Below, one piece after another: positions 1-6,970 of a stretch of 8,963 nt of DNA (position 1 is the stretch's first letter; each line of letters opens with the position of its first letter). The stretch lies in contig CAJPNA010000048.1 of the NCBI GenBank assembly GCA_905371865.1, forward strand, positions 1 to 8,963. The letters are read 5' to 3'. The notes under the pieces were generated by a model that worked only from the letters and a program-made list of their open reading frames with translations, was not told the origin of the DNA and did no database searches. This DNA comes from an uncultured Carnobacterium sp. (lineage in GTDB: Bacteria; Bacillota; Bacilli; Lactobacillales; Aerococcaceae). A program made the translations under genes and the position numbers.

Positions 1-1116
1 CCCTTCAACATCAAGACGCGCTTCATATTGACGTGCCTTTTCGAGTTTTGGTTTTGTCTTTGGACTTGGTGGAGCAAATACCGTACAGCAATCTTCAAAT
101 GGTTGAATCGATAATTCGAAAGTATTAATTTCTTCAGCAACTTTGATAATATCGAGTTTGTCCATTGTAGCCACCGGACGAATTATTGGTGTGTTAGTCA
201 CGTCATTAATCGCCAGCATGCTATCTAAAGTTTGAGAAGCTACTTGCCCTACTGATTCCCCATTAGCAATTGCAAGTGCACGTACGTTTTCTCTAAGTTG
301 ATCCGTAATACGAAGCATGAAGCGACGCATAATCGTCATTAAATAAGCTTCTGGTACACTCTTCTTAATTTCCTCTTGAATTCTAGAAAATGGTACCGTA
401 AGGAATTGAATACTTCCTCCAAAACGAGCAATTTTTGCAGCTAAAAGTTTTGTTTTTTCAAGCGCTTGAGGACTCGTATATGGTGGGCTTGCAAAGTGAA
501 CGCATTGAATCTCCATCCCACGTTTCATCGCAAGATACCCTGCTACTGGAGAATCAATCCCGCCAGATAACATGAGCATCACTCGACCACTTGTTCCAAC
601 AGGAAGTCCGCCTGCTCCTGGGATGGTCTTAAGACTCACCATTAAGTGTTCACGGCGCACATCGATACGAACTGTAATATCTGGTTGTTTTAATTGAACT
701 TTGATATCTGGAAATGCTTCAAGAACAGCATCTCCTAAGAACAGATTGATTTGGTTTGTATCCATCTCGAATGTGTGATCCGAGCGTTTTGTCATAATTT
801 TAAACGTCTTACCTTCAAGATCTTCTTGACTCAATAAGTCAAGAACCACTTTTTTGGCCACTTCCATATCTTTTTCGATAATATAGACTGGCGAAATTGA
901 TTGAATCCCAAAAATTGGTTTTACCTTTTCGATAACAGCTTCTTCAGGCGCTTCATGTAAATCTAAATACATAAAGTCATAATCAGGAATCACCTTTACC
1001 TGAGGAAAATCTACTAAGGCTTTTTTTATATTTGACGCTAATTTTTGAGTGAACATCTTCTTGTTTCTACCCTTTGTAGAAAGTTCACCATAGCGAATCA
1101 AAATTCTAGTTTTCAA
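1..1116 (-). CDS. thiI: tRNA 4-thiouridine synthetase ThiI (C-terminus cut by window edge)
   Basis: ThiI adenylates U8 of tRNA and transfers sulfur from a partner cysteine desulfurase to make 4-thiouridine; in many bacteria it also feeds sulfur to thiamine thiazole synthesis. I translated 372 codons, starting MKTRILIRYGELSTKGRN, which is the N-terminal ferredoxin-like domain signature. A THUMP domain follows (about residues 60-165), then a PP-loop ATPase domain with the SGGIDSP motif at 184-190. The segment EDCCTVFAPPSPKTKPK contains Cys343-Cys344, a typical feature of Firmicute ThiI. Relatives are about 400-405 aa, so roughly 30 residues lie outside the window. A C-terminal rhodanese domain, as in E. 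coli, would not fit that length but cannot be excluded here. The start is TTG at 1116: no ATG lies between it and the upstream stop, and AAAGGAGG (1123-1130) sits 6 nt before it. It follows the desulfurase by 14 nt, so the two are surely cotranscribed and probably translationally coupled. Confidence 0.96.
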   Translation of the reverse strand, partial: MKTRILIRYGELSTKGRNKKMFTQKLASNIKKALVDFPQVKVIPDYDFMYLDLHEAPEEAVIEKVKPIFGIQSISPVYIIEKDMEVAKKVVLDLLSQEDLEGKTFKIMTKRSDHTFEMDTNQINLFLGDAVLEAFPDIKVQLKQPDITVRIDVRREHLMVSLKTIPGAGGLPVGTSGRVMLMLSGGIDSPVAGYLAMKRGMEIQCVHFASPPYTSPQALEKTKLLAAKIARFGGSIQFLTVPFSRIQEEIKKSVPEAYLMTIMRRFMLRITDQLRENVRALAIANGESVGQVASQTLDSMLAINDVTNTPIIRPVATMDKLDIIKVAEEINTFELSIQPFEDCCTVFAPPSPKTKPKLEKARQYEARLDVEG

Positions 1117-1122
1117 AGGTTT

Positions 1123-1130
1123 CCTCCTTT
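1123..1130 (-). promoter_or_regulatory. Strong ribosome binding site fixing the TTG start of thiI
   Basis: The minus strand reads AAAGGAGG, a near-perfect Shine-Dalgarno sequence. It begins immediately after the TAA of the desulfurase gene (1131-1133) and stands 6 nt before TTG at 1116. The downstream translation is an uninterrupted ThiI N-terminus, so this site decides in favour of the non-ATG start. Confidence 0.85.
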
Positions 1131-2255
1131 TTATTTTAAAAACGAAAATTGTTTCATTAACTGATGCAATACATTGATAAACTGTTCGACTTCTTCTTTC
1201 GTGTTGTCGTTTGAGAAGCTTACACGAACGGCTCCTGTTGCCCATTCAGTTGGCACATCCATCGCATAAAGCGTACTAGACGAATCTACTTTTTTACTTG
1301 AACAAGCAGAAGTCGTAGAAATATAAATGCCATGAGTTTCAAAAGCATGAACAACGACCTCTCCACGAACACCTTTAATAGCAAAGCATAATACATGAGA
1401 CGCTCCATCTTCAGGCGAGAAGATGCGAATCTCAGTTTTTGTTGCTAACTCTTTCCATAGTTGGCTACGAAGTTCCCCCGTAACAGACTTTTCTTCTATA
1501 GCCATTCGCAGAGCTTTTGTTGTGGCCACAATCCCTGGAAGGTTTTCCGTTGTACTACGTTCTCCTTTTTCTTGTCCGCCACCTGTTAAGAGCGCTTGAA
1601 TCTTACGTCCAAATTTCTTATACATAATCCCAACGCCTCTTGGTCCATGGAATTTATGCGCAGATAGACTTAATAAATCTATGCGTCCAAGGGCTAGCAG
1701 CTGGCTTGCGCTCTCAAGCGCTTGAACAGCATCCACATGAAAATGAATCGATGGATATGCTTCTAACACTTGTGCAATTCCCGCAATTGGCTGAATTGCA
1801 CCAACTTCATTATTGACAGCCATTACACTCACTAGAATCGTATCTTTGCGAAGACTCTCTTTTAATTGCTCTACATTTACAATTCCTTTTGAATCGACAT
1901 CTAAGTACGTCACTTCAAACCCGAAGCGTTCTAATTGCTTACAGGTTTGAATGACTGAAGGATGTTCAATCTTTGTCGTGATGATATGCTTCCCAAATAC
2001 AGATTTTTCTAAAGCTGTTCCTTTAATCGCCCAGTTATTTGATTCAGTTCCGCCTGAGGTGAAGAAAATCTCCTCAGGTTGAACTGATAATAAACTAGCC
2101 ACTTGTGCTCTAGCTTTTGTCAACACTTGATGGGCATCGACTCCTAATTGGTGTAAGCTCGATGGATTTCCGAAGAACTTTTGGCTAACTTGAACATAGC
2201 TCGTTAATGCATCATCATAAATTTTCGTTGTTGCTGCATTATCAAAATAAATCAT
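1131..2255 (-). CDS. nifZ: Cysteine desulfurase, NifZ/IscS-like, partner of ThiI
   Basis: A pyridoxal-phosphate enzyme that converts cysteine to alanine and holds the released sulfur as a persulfide. The 374-residue protein has the fold-type I aminotransferase layout: YFDNAATT at 3-10, SGGTESNN at 67-74, the PLP-stacking His98 in EHPS, Asp175 and Gln178 in HVDAVQ, and the Schiff-base Lys201 in LSAHKFHGPRG. The catalytic Cys318 lies in STTSACSSKK, on the loop that carries persulfide. Length is complete for the family, and the start has an AAAGGA ribosome site. It is placed 22 nt after leuS and 14 nt before thiI, matching the nifZ-thiI pair of Bacillus subtilis, so the sulfur acceptor is probably ThiI. 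The symbol follows B. subtilis usage; annotators may call it iscS or nifS. It might also serve MnmA or Fe-S assembly if the genome has no other desulfurase, which cannot be judged here. Confidence 0.94.
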   Translation of the reverse strand: MIYFDNAATTKIYDDALTSYVQVSQKFFGNPSSLHQLGVDAHQVLTKARAQVASLLSVQPEEIFFTSGGTESNNWAIKGTALEKSVFGKHIITTKIEHPSVIQTCKQLERFGFEVTYLDVDSKGIVNVEQLKESLRKDTILVSVMAVNNEVGAIQPIAGIAQVLEAYPSIHFHVDAVQALESASQLLALGRIDLLSLSAHKFHGPRGVGIMYKKFGRKIQALLTGGGQEKGERSTTENLPGIVATTKALRMAIEEKSVTGELRSQLWKELATKTEIRIFSPEDGASHVLCFAIKGVRGEVVVHAFETHGIYISTTSACSSKKVDSSSTLYAMDVPTEWATGAVRVSFSNDNTKEEVEQFINVLHQLMKQFSFLK

Positions 2256-2277
2256 TCTACTATCCTTTCAAATTCCA

Positions 2278-4692
2278 TTAGTTCGCAACGATGTTTACTA
2301 AACGTCCTGGAACGGCAATTACTTTACGGATTGTTTTTCCTTCAATTGCAGATTTTACTGAATCGTGTTCTTTAGCAAGTGCTTCAAGAGCAGCAGCATC
2401 TGCGTTCGTTGGAACCATTACGCGTGCTTTAATTTTTCCATTTACTTGGAAAATCACTTCAACTTCGTCTTCTACTAATTTAGATTCATCGTAAGTTGGC
2501 CATGGTTCGTAGCTAATTGATTCTGTGAATCCGAATTTACTCCAGATTTCTTCAGCCATATGTGGTGCTAATGGCGCAATCAATTGTACAAGACCTTTCA
2601 TGTAGTCGAATGGTAATGCATCTGCTTTATACGCTTCGTTTACGAAAATCATCATTTGAGAGATTGCAGTATTAAAATGCAATTCTTCGAAGTCTTCTGT
2701 CACTTTTTTCACCGTTTGATGGTACACTTTATCCAATTTACCATCATTTAGTTTTGTGATGCGGTCACGAATCTTGCCATTATCATCAATCATCAATCTC
2801 CAGAAGCGGTCTAGGAACTTACGGCTACCTTCCAGTCCTTTTTCACTCCAAGCAATCGATGCATCCAGTGGTCCCATGAACATTTCATAAACACGTAAAG
2901 TATCGGCACCATATTCACGAACAACATCGTCAGGGTTTACAACATTCCCTTTAGATTTAGACATTTTTTCATTACCTTCACCTAGAATCATTCCTTGGTT
3001 AAATAATTTTTGGAATGGTTCTTTGTTAGGAACAGCGCCTAAATCGTATAACACTTTATACCAGAAACGAGCATATAGTAAGTGAAGAACGGCATGCTCT
3101 GCACCACCAATATATAAATCAACTGGTAACCATTGTTTTACTTTTTCAGGGTCTGCAATTTTTTCTTTGTTATGTGGATCAATATAACGTACAAAGTACC
3201 ATGAGCTTCCTGCCCATTGTGGCATTGTATTTGTTTCACGACGACCTTTCTTACCTGTTGCAGGGTCCGTTACATAGAGCCAGCCTTCAATCGCTGCAAG
3301 TGGTGATTCACCTGTACCACTAGGACGAATTTTATCTGTTTTTGGTAACACTAATGGCAGTTCTGATTCTGGAACAGTTGTCATAGTACCATCTTCCCAA
3401 TGGATGACTGGAATTGGTTCACCCCAGTAACGCTGACGAGAGAACAACCAGTCACGTAGACGATAGCTTACTTTTGCAGCCCCTACACCATGTTCTTCAA
3501 GCCATGCATTCATTTTAGCAATTGCGTCAGCTTTGTTTAATCCATCTAGGAATTCTGAATGAATATGTACACCATCACCAGTGTACGCTTCTTCTTCAAC
3601 GTTTCCGCCTTCAATCACTGGAATAATGTCTAATCCAAATACTTTGGCAAATTCGTAGTCACGTTCATCATGTGCTGGAACGGCCATAATGGCACCTGTA
3701 CCATAAGTACTTAATACATAGTCTGCAATCCAGATTGGGATTTCTTTTCCGTTCACTGGGTTAATCGCGTACGCTCCAGTAAATACCCCTGTTTTTTCTT
3801 TAGAAAGTTCCGTACGTTCTAAGTCAGATTTTGTAGAAACGGCTGCAATATAAGCGTCTACTGCTTCTTTTTGTTCAGGAGTCACAATTTTTTGAACTAA
3901 TTCATGTTCTGGAGCTAATACATTGTAAGTCGCTCCAAATAATGTATCCGGACGTGTTGTGAAGACTTCAAAACTCTCATCTGTTGCTTTTACATTGAAA
4001 CGAACTTGAGCTCCTTCTGAACGACCAATCCAGTTACGTTGCATATCTTTGATGCTTTCTGGCCAATCTAGATCATCCAAATCTTCTAATAGACGATCAG
4101 CATATGCTGTAATTTTCAACATCCATTGTTTCATTGGTTTACGGTAAACTGGATGTCCTCCACGTTCACTCTTACCATCGATAACTTCTTCGTTAGCTAG
4201 TACTGTTCCAAGAGCTGGGCACCAGTTCACTGGAATTTCAGCTTCATATGCAAGTCCCATTTCCACTAATTTAGTGAAAATCCATTGTGTCCATTTATAG
4301 TACTCTGGATCCGTTGTGTTAATTTCACGGTCCCAATCATAACTAAATCCTAATTCATTAATTTGACGTTTGAAGTTTGCTACGTTTACTTTCGTGAATT
4401 CTGCCGGATCATTTCCTGTATCTAGAGCATATTGCTCTGCAGGAAGTCCAAACGCATCCCATCCCATTGGATGAAGAACATTGTACCCTTGTGCACGTTT
4501 CATACGAGAAACGGCATCAGTTGCTGTATAACCTTCTGGGTGACCTACGTGAAGTCCTTGTCCTGATGGATACGGGAACATATCTAATGCGTAAAAGTTT
4601 TTCTTAGAAGGATCTTCTGTTGTTTTGAATGTATGATGTTCTTTCCAATATTTTTGCCATTTTGGCTCTATTTCTAGATGATTAAATGTCAT
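2278..4692 (-). CDS. leuS: Leucine--tRNA ligase
   Basis: A class I aminoacyl-tRNA synthetase charging tRNA-Leu in the cytoplasm. The 804-residue product equals the length usual for Bacillus LeuRS. It carries the HIGH-type motif HVGH at 48-51 and KMSKS at 576-580. The CP1 editing domain is recognisable by the Thr-rich TTRPDT at 245-250 and by AHDERD at 340-345, whose Asp345 is the conserved editing aspartate. An anticodon-binding helical domain starts around 650, and the C-terminal extension ends near 804 with VNGKIKARV at 750-758. The zinc-domain cysteines of the E. coli enzyme are mostly absent (only Cys158), as in other Gram-positive enzymes. I chose ATG at 4692, giving MTFNHLEIEP, because AAAGGAG lies 8 nt upstream and the T-box terminator ends just before. 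An in-frame ATG at 4728 falls inside that terminator hairpin. It is preceded by a tRNA-Leu T-box and is probably the first gene of leuS-nifZ-thiI. Confidence 0.98.
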   Translation of the reverse strand: MTFNHLEIEPKWQKYWKEHHTFKTTEDPSKKNFYALDMFPYPSGQGLHVGHPEGYTATDAVSRMKRAQGYNVLHPMGWDAFGLPAEQYALDTGNDPAEFTKVNVANFKRQINELGFSYDWDREINTTDPEYYKWTQWIFTKLVEMGLAYEAEIPVNWCPALGTVLANEEVIDGKSERGGHPVYRKPMKQWMLKITAYADRLLEDLDDLDWPESIKDMQRNWIGRSEGAQVRFNVKATDESFEVFTTRPDTLFGATYNVLAPEHELVQKIVTPEQKEAVDAYIAAVSTKSDLERTELSKEKTGVFTGAYAINPVNGKEIPIWIADYVLSTYGTGAIMAVPAHDERDYEFAKVFGLDIIPVIEGGNVEEEAYTGDGVHIHSEFLDGLNKADAIAKMNAWLEEHGVGAAKVSYRLRDWLFSRQRYWGEPIPVIHWEDGTMTTVPESELPLVLPKTDKIRPSGTGESPLAAIEGWLYVTDPATGKKGRRETNTMPQWAGSSWYFVRYIDPHNKEKIADPEKVKQWLPVDLYIGGAEHAVLHLLYARFWYKVLYDLGAVPNKEPFQKLFNQGMILGEGNEKMSKSKGNVVNPDDVVREYGADTLRVYEMFMGPLDASIAWSEKGLEGSRKFLDRFWRLMIDDNGKIRDRITKLNDGKLDKVYHQTVKKVTEDFEELHFNTAISQMMIFVNEAYKADALPFDYMKGLVQLIAPLAPHMAEEIWSKFGFTESISYEPWPTYDESKLVEDEVEVIFQVNGKIKARVMVPTNADAAALEALAKEHDSVKSAIEGKTIRKVIAVPGRLVNIVAN

Positions 4693-4714
4693 CTGATTCA
4701 CTCCTTTCAAAATT

Positions 4715-4749
4715 AAAAAACGCCCCACCTGTCATTGACAGATAGGACG
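4715..4749 (-). terminator. Regulated intrinsic terminator of the leuS T-box
   Basis: The minus strand forms a 13-bp stem (4737-4749 with 4721-4733) with three G-U pairs, a 3-nt AAU loop and a run of six U (4715-4720). Its 5' arm includes the CGUCCUA that otherwise pairs with the T-box, so the two structures exclude each other. No other terminator is visible after the upstream autolysin gene, so this one may also end that transcript. Confidence 0.93.
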
Positions 4750-4936
4750 CAATACGTGTTACCACCTAAACATTTTACTCTTCTTACCTGTAACGCTGGC
4801 GAGGCGGAAACTCTTACTAATCCTTCAGAGTTCGGCTAAAAAGGCGAGTTCAGTTTATCGAATTGATGCATTTTCACCAACCATGCACTCTCTACTACTT
4901 TCAAAGAAACTTACTATTCCTCTATCTGCTTTTGTG
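4715..4936 (-). promoter_or_regulatory. T-box riboswitch leader specific for tRNA-Leu (CUC specifier)
   Basis: The minus-strand transcript contains a full T-box leader. Stem I runs from about 4933 to 4838: AAAAG (4929-4933) pairs with CUUUU, and AGUUU (4907-4911) pairs with AAACU (4852-4856). Directly after that inner helix comes GAACUC (4846-4851), whose specifier triplet CUC (4846-4848) is a leucine codon. The conserved apical GGUUGGUGAAA element follows AGAGAG. The T-box itself, AGGUGGUAACACG, lies at 4755-4767. It can form an antiterminator: UAGG/CCUA, a 7-nt bulge UGGUAAC, then ACG/CGU. The bulge UGGU is complementary to ACCA, the acceptor end of a tRNA with discriminator A, as tRNA-Leu has. 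Known mechanism: uncharged tRNA-Leu stabilises the antiterminator and switches on leuS. Confidence 0.95.
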
Positions 4937-4942
4937 AGTATT

Positions 4943-4971
4943 ATTCTAGCAGATTATTTTGAAACTTTCAA
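4943..4971 (-). promoter_or_regulatory. Promoter of the leuS operon, overlapping the end of the autolysin gene
   Basis: On the minus strand, TTGAAA (4966-4971) and TAGAAT (4943-4948) are separated by exactly 17 bp. TGC before the -10 gives an extended -10 element. The -35 box and most of the spacer lie inside the last codons of the LysM protein gene, whose stop is at 4954-4956. The predicted start near 4936 leaves a leader of about 244 nt, the right size for the T-box described. Confidence 0.8.
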
Positions 4972-6810
4972 CACTTGACCAACTCGGATAACATTTGAAG
5001 TTAAGCCGTTTAAAGCTTTTAATTGTTCTAATGAAAGTCCGTAAGTTCTAGCAATACGCCATAACCCTTCTCCTGCTTTAACTGTATGAGTTTTAGCACC
5101 AGAAGAAACGGATTGTGTTGATGAATATGAAGTAGTTGCTTGTGCTGAACCTGACACTACTAATTGTTGACCTGGACGAATCGTACTAGTTTCTGATAAT
5201 CCATTCACTGAAAGTAATGTTCTTAATGAAATTCCATGATTATGAGCAATACGATATAAAGTATCTCCTGCTTTTACAGTATAGGTCCCTGAAGTTGAAG
5301 TTGCTTGACTAGCGGTACTTACTGGAGTAGCAACTGTTGTACTTGAAGTTCCTGAAACGTTTAGTGTTTGACCAGGACGAATCACTGAAGATTGAGATAG
5401 TCCATTTAATGATAATAACGAACTCAAGCTCACACCTGAACGACGAGCAATACTATATAATGTATCCCCTGCTTTTACAGTATAGGTCCCTGAAGTTGAT
5501 ACTACTGAAGATGCGCTATTTGTTTTAGTACTTACTGGAGTTGAGAAGTTTCCTTCTGATTGACTCACTGTTAAACTTTGACCAGGATAAATGATAGATG
5601 ATTGAGATAAACCATTTAAGGTTAATAATGAATTTAAACTCATTCCTGAACGACGAGCGATACTGTATAAAGTGTCTCCCGCTTGGACAACATAGTTTCC
5701 ACCGCTTGTACGAGCTGTAGAAGTAGATGTTCTAACTACTGTAGAAGAAGCTTCACCACCAACTACACGTAATGTTTGTCCTGGGCGAATGATACTTGAT
5801 GTAGAAATTCCATTGGATGAAATTAATTGCGATAAGCTCATCCCAAATTTACGGCTGATACCATATAGGGTATCACCAGCTTTTACGGTATAAGTACCAT
5901 TTGCTTTTGAAACAGATGTAGTACTTACAGGAGTTGATACTACTGTATTAGTAGTTTGTTTTGTATTATTTCCTAATGATAAAGATTGTCCTGGACGAAT
6001 CACTGAATTTAATGATAATCCATTTAAAGACAATAATTGATTTACACTAACACCCGATTTACGGCTGATAGCATATAATGTATCCCCTGCTTGAACAGTA
6101 TATTGTCCTCCAATTGAAGATTTCTCTTCAATTGACGCTGCGATAGCCGTAGCAGTTCCATTATCATATTTTGTCAATCCAAATTGTTCAATAATGCGGT
6201 TTAATTTAGCATAATACGCAGTGTCCGTTGCATAACGGCCAGTTAAATAACGTGTAGCATCTTGATAGCTATTTGTACGGCTCTTCCATGCACCAGAATA
6301 GAACATTGGAGCCCCTTTAATCCCATTAACAATTTTATCTACATAATCATCCATTGATTCTTTGTATGATGGATATTTTCTAAAATTATCATGAATACCG
6401 TAGTAGTTTTGCGCTCCAGCATCTTCTAAAGTATACATATTGACAGATTGACCATTGTAGTTCCCTTTTACACCAAATAAGTTATGGTTTGGTTCAGAAG
6501 CTAGCACACTTGTTCCCCATGCAGATTCTAGAGCTGCCTGTGCGATCATTACTGAAGTATAGACATCTTTACCTTCAGTAGCTTGTTGAGCTGCTGGAAT
6601 AATCTTATTTAAAAAACGTTGCGCTGGAGTTTGTACTTGATTCGTAGGTACAGTATATGCATGAGATTTTGGTGCTAATGCTAAACCTGCTACCGTAGTT
6701 GCTCCAACGACAGCAACTGTCTTTTGTAAATTTTTATTTGCAGCTTTGAAAGCCTTCATTTGTTTTTCTTTTTTTAAACGTAAGTATCTTTCGTGTTTTG
6801 TTTCTGTCAT
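4954..6810 (-). CDS. Secreted GH73 glucosaminidase with six LysM domains (autolysin)
   Basis: A probable peptidoglycan hydrolase acting in the cell wall, of the type called muramidase-2 or AtlA-like in enterococci. The 618-residue product begins with a 30-residue strongly basic N-region, a hydrophobic stretch (31-47) and a likely signal-peptidase site after Ser-His-Ala51. The GH73 (FlgJ-like) domain covers about 60-215, with putative catalytic Glu95 in AALESAWG, NLFGVKG at 110-116 and FRKYPSY at 143-149. Six LysM modules follow at about 237-279, 307-349, 373-415, 443-485, 510-552 and 575-616, joined by Ser/Thr-rich linkers; they should bind N-acetylglucosamine in peptidoglycan. There is no LPXTG anchor, so attachment is probably non-covalent. 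I chose ATG at 6810 because GGAGG (6819-6823) lies 8 nt upstream, and a start at 6894 would precede the likely promoter. Its cellular role (daughter-cell separation, wall turnover) is inferred. Confidence 0.93.
   Translation of the reverse strand: MTETKHERYLRLKKEKQMKAFKAANKNLQKTVAVVGATTVAGLALAPKSHAYTVPTNQVQTPAQRFLNKIIPAAQQATEGKDVYTSVMIAQAALESAWGTSVLASEPNHNLFGVKGNYNGQSVNMYTLEDAGAQNYYGIHDNFRKYPSYKESMDDYVDKIVNGIKGAPMFYSGAWKSRTNSYQDATRYLTGRYATDTAYYAKLNRIIEQFGLTKYDNGTATAIAASIEEKSSIGGQYTVQAGDTLYAISRKSGVSVNQLLSLNGLSLNSVIRPGQSLSLGNNTKQTTNTVVSTPVSTTSVSKANGTYTVKAGDTLYGISRKFGMSLSQLISSNGISTSSIIRPGQTLRVVGGEASSTVVRTSTSTARTSGGNYVVQAGDTLYSIARRSGMSLNSLLTLNGLSQSSIIYPGQSLTVSQSEGNFSTPVSTKTNSASSVVSTSGTYTVKAGDTLYSIARRSGVSLSSLLSLNGLSQSSVIRPGQTLNVSGTSSTTVATPVSTASQATSTSGTYTVKAGDTLYRIAHNHGISLRTLLSVNGLSETSTIRPGQQLVVSGSAQATTSYSSTQSVSSGAKTHTVKAGEGLWRIARTYGLSLEQLKALNGLTSNVIRVGQVLKVSK
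4963..6102 (-). repeat. Six tandem LysM-coding units with Ser/Thr-rich spacers
   Basis: Six copies of a module of about 43 codons, each starting like YTVKAGDTLY and ending like IRPGQTLxV, alternate with linkers of about 22-28 codons. Units 3 and 4 are the most alike in protein, sharing LYSIARRSG, LNGLSQSS and PGQ. Unit 6 is the most diverged (AGEGLWRIARTYG). The array is coding and in frame throughout. Confidence 0.93.
5267..5499. repeat. Pair of identical 32-bp direct repeats, 201 bp apart
   Basis: Positions 5267-5298 and 5468-5499 are identical on the plus strand (both start cctgcttttacag). They encode the start of LysM units 5 and 4 together with the preceding linker end. The offset of 201 bp equals 67 codons, one LysM-plus-linker unit, so recombination between them would remove or add one module without a frameshift. 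Confidence 0.85.
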
Positions 6811-6846
6811 CCTTTTATCCTCCATATAAAAACTAATTCGTAATCC

Positions 6847-6876
6847 ATTATAGTAGGATAAAAATGAATGTGTAGG
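6847..6876 (-). promoter_or_regulatory. Likely promoter of the autolysin gene
   Basis: The minus strand carries a perfect -10, TATAAT (6847-6852). The best -35 is weak: CCTACA (6871-6876) at 18-bp spacing, matching the consensus only in its last three bases. The weak -35 suggests dependence on an activator. Transcription from about 6840 would leave roughly 30 nt before the start at 6810. Confidence 0.5.
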
Positions 6877-6882
6877 GGAACG

Positions 6883-6911
6883 TTGCGCGAACACGTAAAA
6901 CGTCGTATACT
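6883..6911 (+). promoter_or_regulatory. Likely promoter of mnmM
   Basis: On the plus strand TTGCGC (6883-6888) and TATACT (6906-6911) are 17 bp apart; the -10 matches five of six consensus bases and the -35 three. It is back to back with the autolysin promoter, with about 30 bp between the two -10/-35 cores. The predicted leader is about 50 nt. Confidence 0.5.
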
Positions 6912-6956
6912 CTTAATATCCGTAAAAAATATGTAACAAATTGCAAAATTTTACTT

Positions 6957-6964
6957 AAGAGGTG
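6957..6964 (+). promoter_or_regulatory. Ribosome binding site fixing the TTG start of mnmM
   Basis: AAGAGGTG lies 6 nt before TTG at 6971. The in-frame GTG at 6962 is part of this Shine-Dalgarno sequence and has no site of its own, so it is unlikely to be the start. Confidence 0.75.
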
Positions 6965-6970
6965 TTTATT

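Noticed and set aside
2256..2277. Promoter or terminator between leuS and nifZ
   Set aside because: The 22-nt gap holds only a ribosome binding site; no hairpin, U-run or -10/-35 pair fits in it.
2291..2494. Plus-strand open frame of 67 codons
   Set aside because: It lies wholly opposite the conserved C-terminus of leuS, lacks a convincing ribosome site and resembles no known protein.
4690..4728. Upstream leuS start adding 12 residues
   Set aside because: Its ATG is inside the T-box terminator stem; the start at 4692 has a proper ribosome site and the family's usual N-terminus.
4828..4833. Second GAACUC in the T-box leader as the specifier
   Set aside because: It lies beyond the 3' base of Stem I. 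The copy at 4846-4851 directly follows the AGUUU/AAACU helix, where the specifier loop belongs. Both would read CUC, so the leucine call is unaffected.
5337..5528. Plus-strand open frame of 63 codons
   Set aside because: It is antisense to LysM repeats of the autolysin; the repeated codon pattern there keeps the opposite frame open.
4963..6102. CRISPR-like regular repeats
   Set aside because: The period is about 200 bp, the copies are diverged, and all translate in one frame as LysM domains.
6883..6908. Three ACGT tetramers and a GCGC core between the divergent promoters, as an operator
   Set aside because: The flanking bases are not symmetric beyond short cores, so no convincing palindrome can be drawn.
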